A DNA stretch of 64,000 bases from Leptospirales bacterium (lineage in GTDB: Bacteria > Spirochaetota > Leptospiria > Leptospirales > Leptonemataceae), in NCBI GenBank assembly GCA_019694655.1, contig JAIBBN010000003.1, positions 310,001 to 374,000 on the forward strand, read 5' to 3'. Position numbers and translations under genes: made by a program. Of this stretch, positions 26,149 through 34,440 are shown piece after piece. The notes beneath the pieces were generated by a model. It was not told where the DNA came from. It did not search any database and was given only the letters and a program-made list of their open reading frames with translations. The stretch's first letter is position 1, and each line of letters starts with the position of its first letter.

Positions 26149-26796
26149 ATGCTCTTGAACGCGCTGCGCCCGGTCGGTCCGTTCCTGGCGGCCCAGGATT
26201 CGGAATGGTATCCGCTCTTCTTGCAATCTATCGTGGAACATATCCGCCCGGCTGGCGATGGTCTCTGGATCGACATTGGAACAGGCCCGGGCGCCCTGCC
26301 GGCCGCCCTGTGCGAGCAGCCTGGCTGGAAGATAATCGGGACGGACATTGATCCGGCGATGCTGCAGCTGGCGCGCCAGCGGGTCCGATCGCCTGACGTC
26401 CATTTCCAGCTGCAGAACGCCGATTTCTTTGCCTCGGTAGCAAATGCCAGCGTCGATCGAGTCAGTTTTTGCTCGGTGCTATTCTTGCTGAGCGAAGCGG
26501 TGCGCTGTTCTTTGCTGGACGAGGCCTTGCGGATGTTGAAGCCAGAGGGCCAGTTGCTGGTACTGACGCCCACGCCCCTGCGCGCGCCGCCGTCCGCCTT
26601 GAGCGGAATTGGACTGCGCGCCTTTGCCCGCAGCAACTGGACTTTTTTTGTCTGGCGTGCAAGCACTCGAGTCAGAGCGACGCGCTGGCATCAGGAAAAC
26701 TGGGCGCAACGCGTCGCAACCGAACGGGGATTGCATTACGCCGCAGAGGATGTCTTCAGCGGCTATGCGAGACTCGAATGCCTTAGCAAATCCTGA
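26149..26796 (+). CDS. SAM-dependent methyltransferase under palindromic operator
   Basis: 215 residues with class I methylase motifs: IDIGTGPGALPAALCEQ (motif I), IGTDIDPAMLQLAR, and LRMLKPEGQLLVLTPTP. The rest of the sequence is not diagnostic for substrate. The ATG at 26149 is only about 8 bases after the likely transcription start, with no ribosome-binding site, so the mRNA would be nearly leaderless. It is convergent with the two small membrane-protein genes. Confidence 0.83.
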   Translation: MLLNALRPVGPFLAAQDSEWYPLFLQSIVEHIRPAGDGLWIDIGTGPGALPAALCEQPGWKIIGTDIDPAMLQLARQRVRSPDVHFQLQNADFFASVANASVDRVSFCSVLFLLSEAVRCSLLDEALRMLKPEGQLLVLTPTPLRAPPSALSGIGLRAFARSNWTFFVWRASTRVRATRWHQENWAQRVATERGLHYAAEDVFSGYARLECLSKS

Positions 26797-26813
26797 TCAG
26801 CAGGCAATACCGT

Positions 26814-27185
26814 TCAAGCAATTCCAAGCAGGTAGCTTCCATAGAGCAGCACACATACGCTATCGAAGACGCCGGTCAGGACCAGGCCACGGGTCGGGCC
26901 GCGAACGTTGAGCCAGATCAACGAGGCAAAGGCTAACTTCTCGGCCATAGCCGCAAAGACGATGGGGCCGCGCACTTCGGCGTGGCCGGCGGCATAGAGC
27001 AGCAGCAAGCCGAAGGTGGTTGCCACAAGACCCCAGTGTGCCGAGAAGAAGAGTTCTGCGCTGCCGCCCACTTCAATGCGATTGAGAATTCGCAGGTAGG
27101 GCCTGGGCGCCAGAAACTGCAGCAGAGCGCTGGCCGTGATGGCGCCGGTTACGTAGAGAATGATGCTGATGTGATCGGTAATCAT
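26814..27185 (-). CDS. Four-helix membrane protein, paralogue of the neighbouring gene
   Basis: 123 residues with four hydrophobic helices. It begins DHISIILYVTGAITASALLQF and contains AHWGLVATTFGLLLLYAAG and FDSVCVLLYGSYLLG. The pattern recurs in the gene immediately upstream, so this is a tandem duplication. ATG 27185 is chosen over a longer frame because alignment with the paralogue starts there. I do not recognise a named family or function. The two are 31 bases apart and likely co-transcribed. Confidence 0.78.
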   Translation of the reverse strand: MITDHISIILYVTGAITASALLQFLAPRPYLRILNRIEVGGSAELFFSAHWGLVATTFGLLLLYAAGHAEVRGPIVFAAMAEKLAFASLIWLNVRGPTRGLVLTGVFDSVCVLLYGSYLLGIA

Positions 27186-27216
27186 TGCTGCTTTGTCTCC
27201 GTCTTTGGCGATCGGC

Positions 27217-27603
27217 CTACGACGCCGCGCCCGACGTCGCCCCCACAAGATAGATAGCGTAAAGCGCGACACAGATCGAGTCGAAGACCAGGCCGACCAT
27301 CATCTTCTTGCCGAAATCTTGAAATTTGATCAGCAGGATAATAATATAGGAGAGCTTGCTGCAGCTGATAGCCAGCATCACCGGAACACGCAGCTCAGCA
27401 TGGGCGCCGGCGTAGATCAGAAGACCGCCGCCAATGGCGACCATCAACGCCCAGTGCCGGGCGAAGATCAGGGCGGCCTCGCTGGACAATTCAATTTGAT
27501 TGAACTGCTTCAGTGCAAAGCGCGGGCTGATAAACTGCAGTAGCATGATTGCCGTTATTCCGCCCGTAACATACAGGATAATATCTATGTGTTCCGCTAC
27601 CAT
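27217..27603 (-). CDS. Four-helix membrane protein, first of a tandem pair
   Basis: 128 residues with four hydrophobic helices. It starts MVAEHIDIILYVTGGITAIMLLQF and has ARHWALMVAIGGGLLIYAGAHAELRVP and VFDSICVALYAIYLVG. It aligns end to end with the downstream gene product, sharing the DII/SIILYVTG start, HWxLM/LVA, AHAE/GHAEVR and FDSxCV. No catalytic motif is visible; the function is unknown. It lies downstream of the beta-propeller gene on the same strand (46 bases). Confidence 0.78.
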   Translation of the reverse strand: MVAEHIDIILYVTGGITAIMLLQFISPRFALKQFNQIELSSEAALIFARHWALMVAIGGGLLIYAGAHAELRVPVMLAISCSKLSYIIILLIKFQDFGKKMMVGLVFDSICVALYAIYLVGATSGAAS

Positions 27604-27649
27604 TCCGCGCTCCCATTCCTGTCCTGATCATCTACAATAATGCAATCGC

Positions 27650-28819
27650 CTACTGACCGGCGACGCCATCATGACCGGGGCGAATCCGGAACAGATGATA
27701 GGGCGCATGCGCCCTGATATGCTCCTGACTTTGCAGAGCAATATCCGGGATATCGCTGTCAGCAATATAGAGCCACCCATCCGGACCAAAGGAAAAGCCA
27801 TCTGGCCAGCGCATGGCATCGCTCGTCACCAACGTGAATAGCTTGCCATCTGCGCCAAGCACGGCGATGCCCCGGTGTTCCATATCAGTCAGATAGACAT
27901 TCCCGGCGTTGTCAATCGTAATGCCGTCGCTTTGCACCTTTGGGCCGGCCTTTTCTACGCGAGCGGCAAGCTGATCGGCGCTCAGCGCCGGATTGTTCAA
28001 ATCCGCTGTGCGAATTCGAAATAGATCCTCGTGATTCATTGGACCATAGTACAACCAATCCCCGGCTGGATGGATGGCAATGGAATCCACGCCAGCGCGC
28101 AAGGCGATCAATCCGCCAAGGCGAACCATTGGACCGTTGTAGGCGCGGATCAAATAGTTCTGTGGCTGCACGGATACGTCGTTTTCCAGAAGGCGCCGAC
28201 TTTCATTGGCGACAGTGTCGACGACAATCAAGGCCGGCGATTTGCCAAAGAAATTTACATCGGCGATGTAAACGTAGCGCCCGCTGGGATCAATGGCCAG
28301 ATCCTGGAGATAAGATAGCAGTCCCGCAACGTTCGAAGGGAAATCGTAGCGATAGACGACCTTGCGCGAGTCAATGTCCACGGCCGCCAGTCTGGCCCCA
28401 TGGATGCCATTGTCCCCGTGGTCAATGGTCCAGAGACGGTTTTTCGAATCAACGCGAATGCCCTGAGGAAAGCGATAGAGTTCCTGCTGTGCAGCCTGGT
28501 CGGGAAAGGCCTGTGGCTTCCCGTCGACAATTTCGGCGACATGCATTCCCTGCGGCTTTGCTTCCGGATGAAAAGTAATGAAGATCCGACCGCTGCGCGA
28601 GACGGCGATGTTGCCTGGCGGTTGATCAAGGCTGGCGACCAATTGCAGCGCCGAGGCCGGCAGTCTGGCGGCGGTGCTGCGATCAGGAAAATTTTCGCCG
28701 CCGCCGTAGCGCAGCCGGAGGCCCGCCGCCAGTACGCAGATCAGCGCGACCAGAATCAGCAGGATGCGCAGCCAGAGCCTTCGGGATGGTTTTCCATCGT
28801 ATTTGGATCGTTTCGACAT
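27650..28819 (-). CDS. Secreted/membrane-anchored yellow/MRJP-like beta-propeller
   Basis: 389 residues. One N-terminal membrane helix (about 15-36) precedes a beta-propeller domain of the major royal jelly protein/yellow type. Propeller blades are seen as PPGNIAVSRSGRIFITFHPE, RFPQGIRVDSKNRLWTIDHG, DLAIDPSGRYVYIADV, DSIAIHPAGDWLYYGPMN, SDGITIDNAGNVYLTDMEH and WPDGFSFGPDGWLYIADSD. Bacterial relatives are uncharacterised, probably extracytoplasmic. GGAGG precedes the ATG. A TetR-type operator (TGAATGAAnnTTCATTC) lies 21-36 bases upstream. The gene follows merR on the same strand. Confidence 0.85.
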   Translation of the reverse strand: MSKRSKYDGKPSRRLWLRILLILVALICVLAAGLRLRYGGGENFPDRSTAARLPASALQLVASLDQPPGNIAVSRSGRIFITFHPEAKPQGMHVAEIVDGKPQAFPDQAAQQELYRFPQGIRVDSKNRLWTIDHGDNGIHGARLAAVDIDSRKVVYRYDFPSNVAGLLSYLQDLAIDPSGRYVYIADVNFFGKSPALIVVDTVANESRRLLENDVSVQPQNYLIRAYNGPMVRLGGLIALRAGVDSIAIHPAGDWLYYGPMNHEDLFRIRTADLNNPALSADQLAARVEKAGPKVQSDGITIDNAGNVYLTDMEHRGIAVLGADGKLFTLVTSDAMRWPDGFSFGPDGWLYIADSDIPDIALQSQEHIRAHAPYHLFRIRPGHDGVAGQ

Positions 28820-28839
28820 TGCATCAACCTCCGCAAGAT

Positions 28840-28873
28840 GAATGAAGATTCATTCTTCACCCTTGCACTGTCA
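28840..28873 (-). promoter_or_regulatory. Promoter and TGAATGAA-type operator of the beta-propeller gene
   Basis: GAATGAA and TTCATTC (28840-28855) form a perfect 7-bp dyad with a 2-base spacer. On the minus strand a perfect -35, TTGACA (28868-28873), stands upstream so that the -10 region falls within the dyad, which fits repression. The same palindrome occurs at 30634-30655 next to a tetR gene. The -35 lies at the very end of merR. Confidence 0.68.
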
Positions 28874-29269
28874 ATCCGGAATGACAAAAAAGTCAGCGAG
28901 CAGCCGCTGGCGCCAATCGCTGCCAGGCCCCTGGCGAAAGCCGACCAGCGCTGTGGCCAGGGCATTGCGCACGCGTTGCAATGCAGCTAGCTTCTGATCC
29001 AGCTCGCATAGCTTGTCGGATAGGCCTGTCACTACGTCCTGCACGGTTTCTGCATTCTCCAGCAATTTCAGAAAGCTGTAGATCTCGCTCAATCGAAATC
29101 CCATCTGTCGGGCGTTGCGAACAAAGTGCAGTTGGCGGACGGCCTCTTCGTTGTAGCGTCGATAGTTGTTGTCCAGTCTTGGTCCGCTGTCCAGCAATCC
29201 AAGCCGCTCATAGTAGCGAATTGTCGCCGGCGATAGTCCGGTCTTCCTGGCAATTTCAGAAATCAGCAT
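28871..29269 (-). CDS. MerR-family transcriptional regulator
   Basis: 132 residues. The N-terminal winged helix has the family start MLISEIARKTGLSPATIRYYERLGLL, then RRYNEEAVRQLHFVRNARQMGFRLSEI and a long coiled coil. There are no C-terminal metal-binding Cys clusters as in MerR/CueR/ZntR; the few Cys are scattered, so a non-metal signal is likely. ATG 29269 is preferred (TTTGGAAACGAG upstream); a TTG at 29281 is the alternative. It is divergent from a small membrane-protein gene whose promoter has the 19-bp spacer typical of MerR targets. Confidence 0.9.
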   Translation of the reverse strand: MLISEIARKTGLSPATIRYYERLGLLDSGPRLDNNYRRYNEEAVRQLHFVRNARQMGFRLSEIYSFLKLLENAETVQDVVTGLSDKLCELDQKLAALQRVRNALATALVGFRQGPGSDWRQRLLADFFVIPD

Positions 29270-29300
29270 ACTCGTTTCCAAAAAAAGTCATTGGCCGATC

Positions 29301-29331
29301 TTGACCCTCAAGCGCGCTTCAATGATAAGCT
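29301..29331 (+). promoter_or_regulatory. MerR-type promoter with 19-bp spacer
   Basis: TTGACC (29301-29306) and TAAGCT (29326-29331) are separated by exactly 19 bases, longer than the usual 17 and the hallmark of promoters that MerR-family activators remodel. The spacer holds the 10-bp palindrome AAGCGCGCTT. It faces the small membrane-protein gene at 29364, and lies beside the divergent merR gene. Confidence 0.68.
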
Positions 29332-29363
29332 TTTGCCTGCTTTTTTGCAGGGAGGCAAACTTT

Positions 29364-29726
29364 ATGAAACATGCGGCCATCAGTGTGCTTGTATTTGGAT
29401 TCTATCTGGCAGGACAGGGCGCCATTTTGCTATTGGCCCCCAATCTACTGCTGGGAATTTTGGGCCTGCCGCCGACCGACGAGGCCTGGATTCGAGCGGT
29501 AGGAGTCGCGCTTCTGGTCCTCTCCTATTACTATGTGCGTACATCTCTTGCCAACAACCTGGCCTTTTTTCGTTTGAGCGTACACGGTCGAAGCATCCAG
29601 CTGCTCCTGATAGGCGGCCTTGTCCTGAGTGGAAGCGCGCCGGCAATCCTGGGCGCCTTCGCCCTATTCGAATTTCTGTCCGGCGTTTGGACCTGGCTTG
29701 CACTGCGTTCCGCGGCCGAAAGCTAA
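29364..29726 (+). CDS. Small four-helix membrane protein under a MerR-type promoter
   Basis: 120 residues with about four hydrophobic helices and few charges; it starts MKHAAISVLVFGFYLAGQGA. An RSIQLLLIGGLVLSG segment lies mid-protein. I recognise no family. AGGGAGG precedes ATG 29364. Its position behind a 19-bp-spacer promoter divergent from merR makes it the likely primary target of that regulator. Confidence 0.8.
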   Translation: MKHAAISVLVFGFYLAGQGAILLLAPNLLLGILGLPPTDEAWIRAVGVALLVLSYYYVRTSLANNLAFFRLSVHGRSIQLLLIGGLVLSGSAPAILGAFALFEFLSGVWTWLALRSAAES

Positions 29727-29779
29727 GGGCCAGCCGGCGCGCCGTCCGACCTTGCGGCCGGCGGCGCAGCAATCGGCCT

Positions 29780-30580
29780 CTACTTTGCCTTCTTTGGCTT
29801 GCTGATGTTATAGCTCATCATCGCCATCACTCGACGCGGCGTGCTGCGAACGGAAGCGGCCAGAAAGTAATTCATCAGGCCGGGAATGGTTGAAGGCGCC
29901 TTGCCCAGTTTGTTCAAGCACTGCGCTACAACATCGCGGGGCTCGGACCAGCCGCCCATGGGCTTCTGTCCGGCATTGCCCGCTACGTTTTGAAAATCGG
30001 TGCGCGTGTAGCCAGGCGAAAGCGCAATCACATCAATGCCAAAGGGGCGCAATTCCGCCCACAGCGCCTCGCCCAGCATCAAATTGAATGCTTTCGTAGC
30101 GCCGTAGGTTGCAAAGAAAGGGCAGGGTTGATAGGCGCCGTTGGAAGAAAGAAAGACAATACCGCCCTTCTTGCGGGCGACCATATCGTTTACAAACAGG
30201 TGCGTCAACTCTACCGGCAGGCTGCAATTCAGCGCCACCATATTGGCCTCTTTACTGCCTTCTATTTCATGGAAGAGACCGTAGGTTCCGTAGCCTGCAT
30301 TGTTTACCAGCAGACCAACTTTCAGACCCATGGATTGCACCTGTGATTGAACCTTCTCTGCCGCTCCTGGCGCGCTGAGATCGGCGGCGATGATGCGCAC
30401 ATCGACGCCGGCCTCGCTCTGCAGCTGCTGGGCCAGCGCCGAGAGCCTGTCCTCTCGTCTGGCGACCAGGATCAAATCCATTCTGCGCGCTGCCAGCTGC
30501 CGCGCAAATTCCTCGCCCAGGCCTCCCGAAGCGCCGGTAATCAGCGCCGCTCCGCCAAATCGTTCCTTCCAGTTTTGCAT
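29780..30580 (-). CDS. Short-chain dehydrogenase/reductase
   Basis: 266 residues. SDR motifs: TGASGGLG, ARREDR after the second strand (suggests NADPH), NNAGYG, LSSNGA and YGATKAF (Tyr/Lys). The length and the GATKAFNLMLGEALWAEL segment resemble the DltE/YqjQ-like SDR branch. It is divergent from the tetR gene; their shared gap holds a 10-bp-arm operator, which strongly suggests repression by that TetR. Confidence 0.9.
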   Translation of the reverse strand: MQNWKERFGGAALITGASGGLGEEFARQLAARRMDLILVARREDRLSALAQQLQSEAGVDVRIIAADLSAPGAAEKVQSQVQSMGLKVGLLVNNAGYGTYGLFHEIEGSKEANMVALNCSLPVELTHLFVNDMVARKKGGIVFLSSNGAYQPCPFFATYGATKAFNLMLGEALWAELRPFGIDVIALSPGYTRTDFQNVAGNAGQKPMGGWSEPRDVVAQCLNKLGKAPSTIPGLMNYFLAASVRSTPRRVMAMMSYNISKPKKAK

Positions 30581-30633
30581 TGCTTGCTACCTCCTGGCCC
30601 CGCCCGGCGCACTACTGGCCGGCGATGGGCGCG

Positions 30634-30655
30634 TGTGAATGAACTTTCATTCACA
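30634..30655. promoter_or_regulatory. TetR-type operator between the dehydrogenase and tetR genes
   Basis: The arms TGTGAATGAA and TTCATTCACA form a perfect 10-bp dyad with a 2-base spacer (CT). It lies 54 bases upstream of the dehydrogenase start and 154 bases upstream of tetR. It is the best palindrome in the window for a TetR dimer. Confidence 0.78.
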
Positions 30656-30808
30656 ATGAGATCGCCGTCAAGCTCAAATCGGCCGCGCTGCTCTGGATCT
30701 GGATCGCTGGAATTGGCCTTGACGTCCGAAGAAACGGCGGCCAGGCTTCGACCGCGCCGACTGCAAGGGGGCATTGAGCGACGCTCTTTTCGCGTTCGGA
30801 AGTATCTT

Positions 30809-31396
30809 ATGAGCGTGCGACAGGCGACAAAGGCGGATAGCGGCAAGCGCCGGCAGATCCTGGCGGCCGCGCTGCAGCTCTTTTCTGCAAAGGGTTATGA
30901 AGCTACGCCGGTTCCGGAGATAGCCGCCGAATGCAAGATTGCCGTGGGCGGCCTCTATCGCTACTTCAAGAGCAAAGAAGATCTGGCCAACTGCCTCTTC
31001 CAGGAGGTTAAGACAAACTACAGCGCAATCCTTTCCGATGGATTTGACCGCATCGAAGATACGCGTGAGAAATTCTTACATCTCTGGAAAGCAATGGTGC
31101 GTTTTTCAGAGCAGCGGCCGCAGGAATTTATCTTTCTTGAGTTTCACAATCATTCTACCTATCTCAACAAGAAGAGTCGCGACCTCGACGCTCGGGCCAT
31201 GCGCGACATTGAGCAGTTCATTCGCCGCGCACAGCGCCGGGGAGAATTGAAAAAGATGGAGCCGGCGCTGACCGTGGCCATCGTCGTCGGGATCTTCCTG
31301 GCCTACTTCAAAACGCGAACCGAAGGCCAGCTGGCCCATCCCGAGACGGCGCTCAAACAGGCCGAGGCTGCTGCGTGGCGCGCGGTGGGCGTATGA
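30809..31396 (+). CDS. TetR-family transcriptional regulator
   Basis: 195 residues. The N-terminal HTH is textbook TetR: RRQILAAALQLFSAKGYEATPVPEIAAECKIAVGGLYRYFKSKEDL. The ligand domain is helical and shows HNHSTYLNKKSRDLD, without a recognised ligand class. ATG 30809 is chosen; the same frame runs back over 150 codons but without homology. It is divergent from a dehydrogenase, with the TGTGAATGAA operator between them, so it likely represses itself and that gene, and perhaps the beta-propeller gene at 27650. Confidence 0.92.
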   Translation: MSVRQATKADSGKRRQILAAALQLFSAKGYEATPVPEIAAECKIAVGGLYRYFKSKEDLANCLFQEVKTNYSAILSDGFDRIEDTREKFLHLWKAMVRFSEQRPQEFIFLEFHNHSTYLNKKSRDLDARAMRDIEQFIRRAQRRGELKKMEPALTVAIVVGIFLAYFKTRTEGQLAHPETALKQAEAAAWRAVGV

Positions 31397-31477
31397 GGTC
31401 CGCTCCCAGCGGAGCGCTGCCGTCGCTCCGGCATGAAAAGCTGTTGAAGGCCTGAGCAGCGCCGCCCAAGCATGACG

Positions 31478-31500
31478 CCCGCGGTCTTCGTTACCGCGGG
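31478..31500 (+). promoter_or_regulatory. GC hairpin upstream of the acylase gene
   Basis: CCCGCGGT and ACCGCGGG form a perfect 8-bp stem with a 7-base loop, 18 bases before the ATG of the acylase gene and about 80 bases after the tetR stop. There is no T run after it. It may end tetR transcription or shield the leader; no more can be said. Confidence 0.42.
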
Positions 31501-31517
31501 ACGAGGGGCAGTCGGAC

Positions 31518-33680
31518 ATGAAGCTGAAAGGCGACAAAATCGAAATTCACCGGGACGAGAACGGCATTCCGCACATTCGCGCGTTGACTATTGCCGATGC
31601 CTGCTTTGCGCAAGGCTATGTTCATGCCACCGATCGCGGCATGCAAATGCTGTTGATGCGCATCCTGGGCCAGGGACGCGCTGCCGAGCTGCTTGACGGC
31701 AGCGATAAAATGGTCGATATCGACCGCTTTTTTCGCAAGATGAACTGGGCCGCCGTCGGCAGCAACCAGACACAATCGCTCACCGACTTTTCACGAGAGT
31801 GCCTGCAGGCTTACGCCGCCGGCGTCAACGAGGGCTTTGGCGGCAAGGTCCCGTGGGAATTTCGTTTGTTGAAGGCGCCCTTCGAGGCCTGGCGCATGGA
31901 GGACAGCTTTCTTATTTCCAGGATGATTGGGTACTTAACGCTTTCCCAGTCGCAGGGCGAAGTTGAGCGGCTGCTGATTGAGATGATTCAGGCCGGGGTG
32001 GCCGGCGATTTGCTGGAGGAACTTTTTCCGGGACTGCTCTCCGGACTCGATCGTGAACTAGTCCAGTCGGTGAAGCTGGACCATCACATTGTGCCATCCA
32101 GTTTGCTCTGGGAGCTGGGCGCCCCGCGCTTTATGGCCTCCAACAACTGGGTGCTGTCCGGTCGCAAGACGGCCAGCGGCCACGCGCTGCTTTGCAACGA
32201 TCCGCATCTTGAGATCAACCGCATCCCGAACGTCTGGCAGGAGATAGTGATGGAGGTTGGCGACAACTATCTGATGGGCGGTTGTATGCCGGGGGCCCCC
32301 GGCGTCCTTTCCGGCCGCAACCGCGAGCTGTCCTGGGGCGTAACTTATTCCTTTATGGATGGCGAGGACTCGTGGATCGAACGTTGCAAGGATGGCCGCT
32401 ATTATCGCGAGGGAGAAGGCTGGAAAGATTTTCAGGTGCGCAAAGAAACGATCAAGCGCAAAGGCCAGACCGCCGCGGAAGTCATCTACTACCAGAACGA
32501 GCATGGCGTCCTTGCGGGCGATCCGCGCCATGAGGGGCTCTATCTGGCAAGTCGCTGGGCGTGCGGCGAATCAGGGGCGCGCACGCTGACCCGTATTCTG
32601 GAAATGTGGAACGTGAAGAGCGTCGAGGAGGGCATGCGCACCCTTGGTCAGGTGGAAACGGCGTGGAATTTTGTGTTTGCTGACCGTCAGGGCGCCATCG
32701 GCTACCAGATGTCCGGTCTGATGCCATTGCGTCGCGACGGCATTAGCGGACTGGTTCCCTTGCCGGGATGGCTTCCTGAAAATGACTGGCAGGGATTTGC
32801 CGCGGTCGAAGACCTGCCGCGCTCTTTGAATCCGGAGCAGGGTTTCTTTGTAACCACAAACAACGATCTCAATCGCTGGGGCAAGCGCAAGCCGCTGAAC
32901 ATGCCCATGGGGCCTTACCGCGCCGAACGCGTCGAAAGCGTTTTGCACCAGCGCAACGACTTCACGCGCAAGGACATGATCGATCTGCACTACGATGTAT
33001 ACTCGACGCAGGCTGAACAATTCATGAAAATCATCCGGCCGTTGCTGCCGGATCAGGGGCAGGGCAAGGTCCTGCAAGACTGGGATATGAAGTACGATCC
33101 AGCCTCAAAGGGCGCCTCGCTTTTCGAGCGCGTCTATCGCGCGCTGTATCGCGAGGTATTCGGCAAAAAGGGCGTAGGCGCTCAGGTCGAAGGCTATCTC
33201 TACAGCGAAACTGGCATGTACATCGATTTCTACATCAACTTTGATCGAATTCTTCTATCGCAGAGCTCGCGCTGGTTTGGCGGCGAATCGCGCGAGGCAA
33301 TCTATCGCCGGGCAATCGCCGAAGCGCTCTCCAGCGCCGCCCCCGCCTGGGGTTCGTTGCAGAAGATCAAGCTCTCGCACATTCTGTTTGGCGGAAAATT
33401 TCCGTCTTTTCTGGGTTTCGATCGCGGGCCGATCACGCTGATTGGCGGTCGCGCAACGCCGCATCAGGGGCAGATCTATCGCAGCGCTGGCCGACTCACC
33501 ACCTTTGCGCCGTCCTTCCGGACGATTATCGAAATGCAAAGCGATGTCTGCCATACCAATCTGATTGGCGGCGCCACCGATCGGCGCTTCTCGAAGTGGT
33601 ATTGCTCCGACCTCCAGAACTGGCTGCAGGGGCGCTACAAGGAGCTGATGCCTGGCAAGGCCTCCGGGGACTTCCCCTGA
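31518..33680 (+). CDS. Penicillin acylase-family N-terminal nucleophile hydrolase
   Basis: 720 residues. It begins at the alpha-chain pattern DENGIPHIRALTIADACFAQGYVHATDR, followed by a linker. The autoproteolytic site is at S208 in ASNNWVLSGRKTASG, then CNDPHLEINRIPNVW of the beta chain; the oxyanion Asn follows later in NFVFADRQGAIGY. The precursor would cleave itself to expose S208. Family members hydrolyse amides such as penicillins and acyl-homoserine lactones. Unlike most, it shows no signal peptide, so it seems cytoplasmic. GAGGGG lies before the ATG. The last 46 bases overlap the convergent methyltransferase gene. Confidence 0.9.
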   Translation: MKLKGDKIEIHRDENGIPHIRALTIADACFAQGYVHATDRGMQMLLMRILGQGRAAELLDGSDKMVDIDRFFRKMNWAAVGSNQTQSLTDFSRECLQAYAAGVNEGFGGKVPWEFRLLKAPFEAWRMEDSFLISRMIGYLTLSQSQGEVERLLIEMIQAGVAGDLLEELFPGLLSGLDRELVQSVKLDHHIVPSSLLWELGAPRFMASNNWVLSGRKTASGHALLCNDPHLEINRIPNVWQEIVMEVGDNYLMGGCMPGAPGVLSGRNRELSWGVTYSFMDGEDSWIERCKDGRYYREGEGWKDFQVRKETIKRKGQTAAEVIYYQNEHGVLAGDPRHEGLYLASRWACGESGARTLTRILEMWNVKSVEEGMRTLGQVETAWNFVFADRQGAIGYQMSGLMPLRRDGISGLVPLPGWLPENDWQGFAAVEDLPRSLNPEQGFFVTTNNDLNRWGKRKPLNMPMGPYRAERVESVLHQRNDFTRKDMIDLHYDVYSTQAEQFMKIIRPLLPDQGQGKVLQDWDMKYDPASKGASLFERVYRALYREVFGKKGVGAQVEGYLYSETGMYIDFYINFDRILLSQSSRWFGGESREAIYRRAIAEALSSAAPAWGSLQKIKLSHILFGGKFPSFLGFDRGPITLIGGRATPHQGQIYRSAGRLTTFAPSFRTIIEMQSDVCHTNLIGGATDRRFSKWYCSDLQNWLQGRYKELMPGKASGDFP

Positions 33681-34378
33681 GCGGCAGCTCCGGGGCGGCC
33701 GTCGGCTGACTGAGTTTTCTTGGTACAGATGTATCGTTTTACGCAGCCGCCGGCCCCAATTTCTTCTGCGCTCCACGCCAATCCCGACTCATCAAGCAGT
33801 GCGTCTATATCTTGCAGCCGGTCGCCGATCCAGGCCGTCAATCGCGCCAGAAAGTAGCCAAACCAGTTGCGATCATCTGGATAGTCGATAGCCACCATCA
33901 GCAACTTGCCGCCCGGTTGCAGCACGCGCACCATCTCTGCCAGCGCCTTTTTTCCGTCTGGGTAACCGGTCAGCGCCATAGTGCTGATCACCGTATCAAA
34001 ACTCTCATCTGCATAAGCCAGGCATTCCACATTGCCGCGCCGCAGATCAGCGGCGATTCGCAGGCGCTTCATTCGCCTCACGGCGATGGCCAGCATGCGT
34101 TCATTGTAGTCGATGCCGTGCACTTCGTAGCGCCCATCGCGCGCATAGCAGCCCATCAAATAGCCAGGCCCAAAAGAAATCTCAAGAATGCGTCGGCCTG
34201 CAATGAATGGAATTACGGAACGTATCCAGCGCCGCCACATCGGAAAGAGCCAGGAGATTCCGTTGTAAAAGGGCGCGAGCCAGTTGTAGATGCAATTCAT
34301 ACGCTCGGTGTAGCGACGATCATCGGTCGCCGGCGCGCTGTAGCGCAGCCAGGATGCAGGCGCAGAAAAGAGGCCCAT
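33635..34378 (-). CDS. SAM-dependent methyltransferase
   Basis: 247 residues. It has a hydrophobic/aromatic N-terminal region (IYNWLAPFYNGISWLFP), then the methylase core: ILEISFGPGYL (motif I), VHGIDYNERMLAIA, FDTVISTMALTGYPDG and VRVLQPGGKLLMVAID. The pattern resembles UbiE/phospholipid N-methyltransferase-like enzymes. The last 15 codons overlap the end of the acylase gene in the opposite direction. It is followed, 62 bases upstream on the same strand, by the LytTR gene's end. Confidence 0.83.
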   Translation of the reverse strand: MGLFSAPASWLRYSAPATDDRRYTERMNCIYNWLAPFYNGISWLFPMWRRWIRSVIPFIAGRRILEISFGPGYLMGCYARDGRYEVHGIDYNERMLAIAVRRMKRLRIAADLRRGNVECLAYADESFDTVISTMALTGYPDGKKALAEMVRVLQPGGKLLMVAIDYPDDRNWFGYFLARLTAWIGDRLQDIDALLDESGLAWSAEEIGAGGCVKRYICTKKTQSADGRPGAAAQGKSPEALPGISSL

Positions 34379-34440
34379 GATCGAACTGTTTTGTCGTCAG
34401 GAGACCCGTCAATTAGATGCCTGTCAACGTCAGCGACGCG

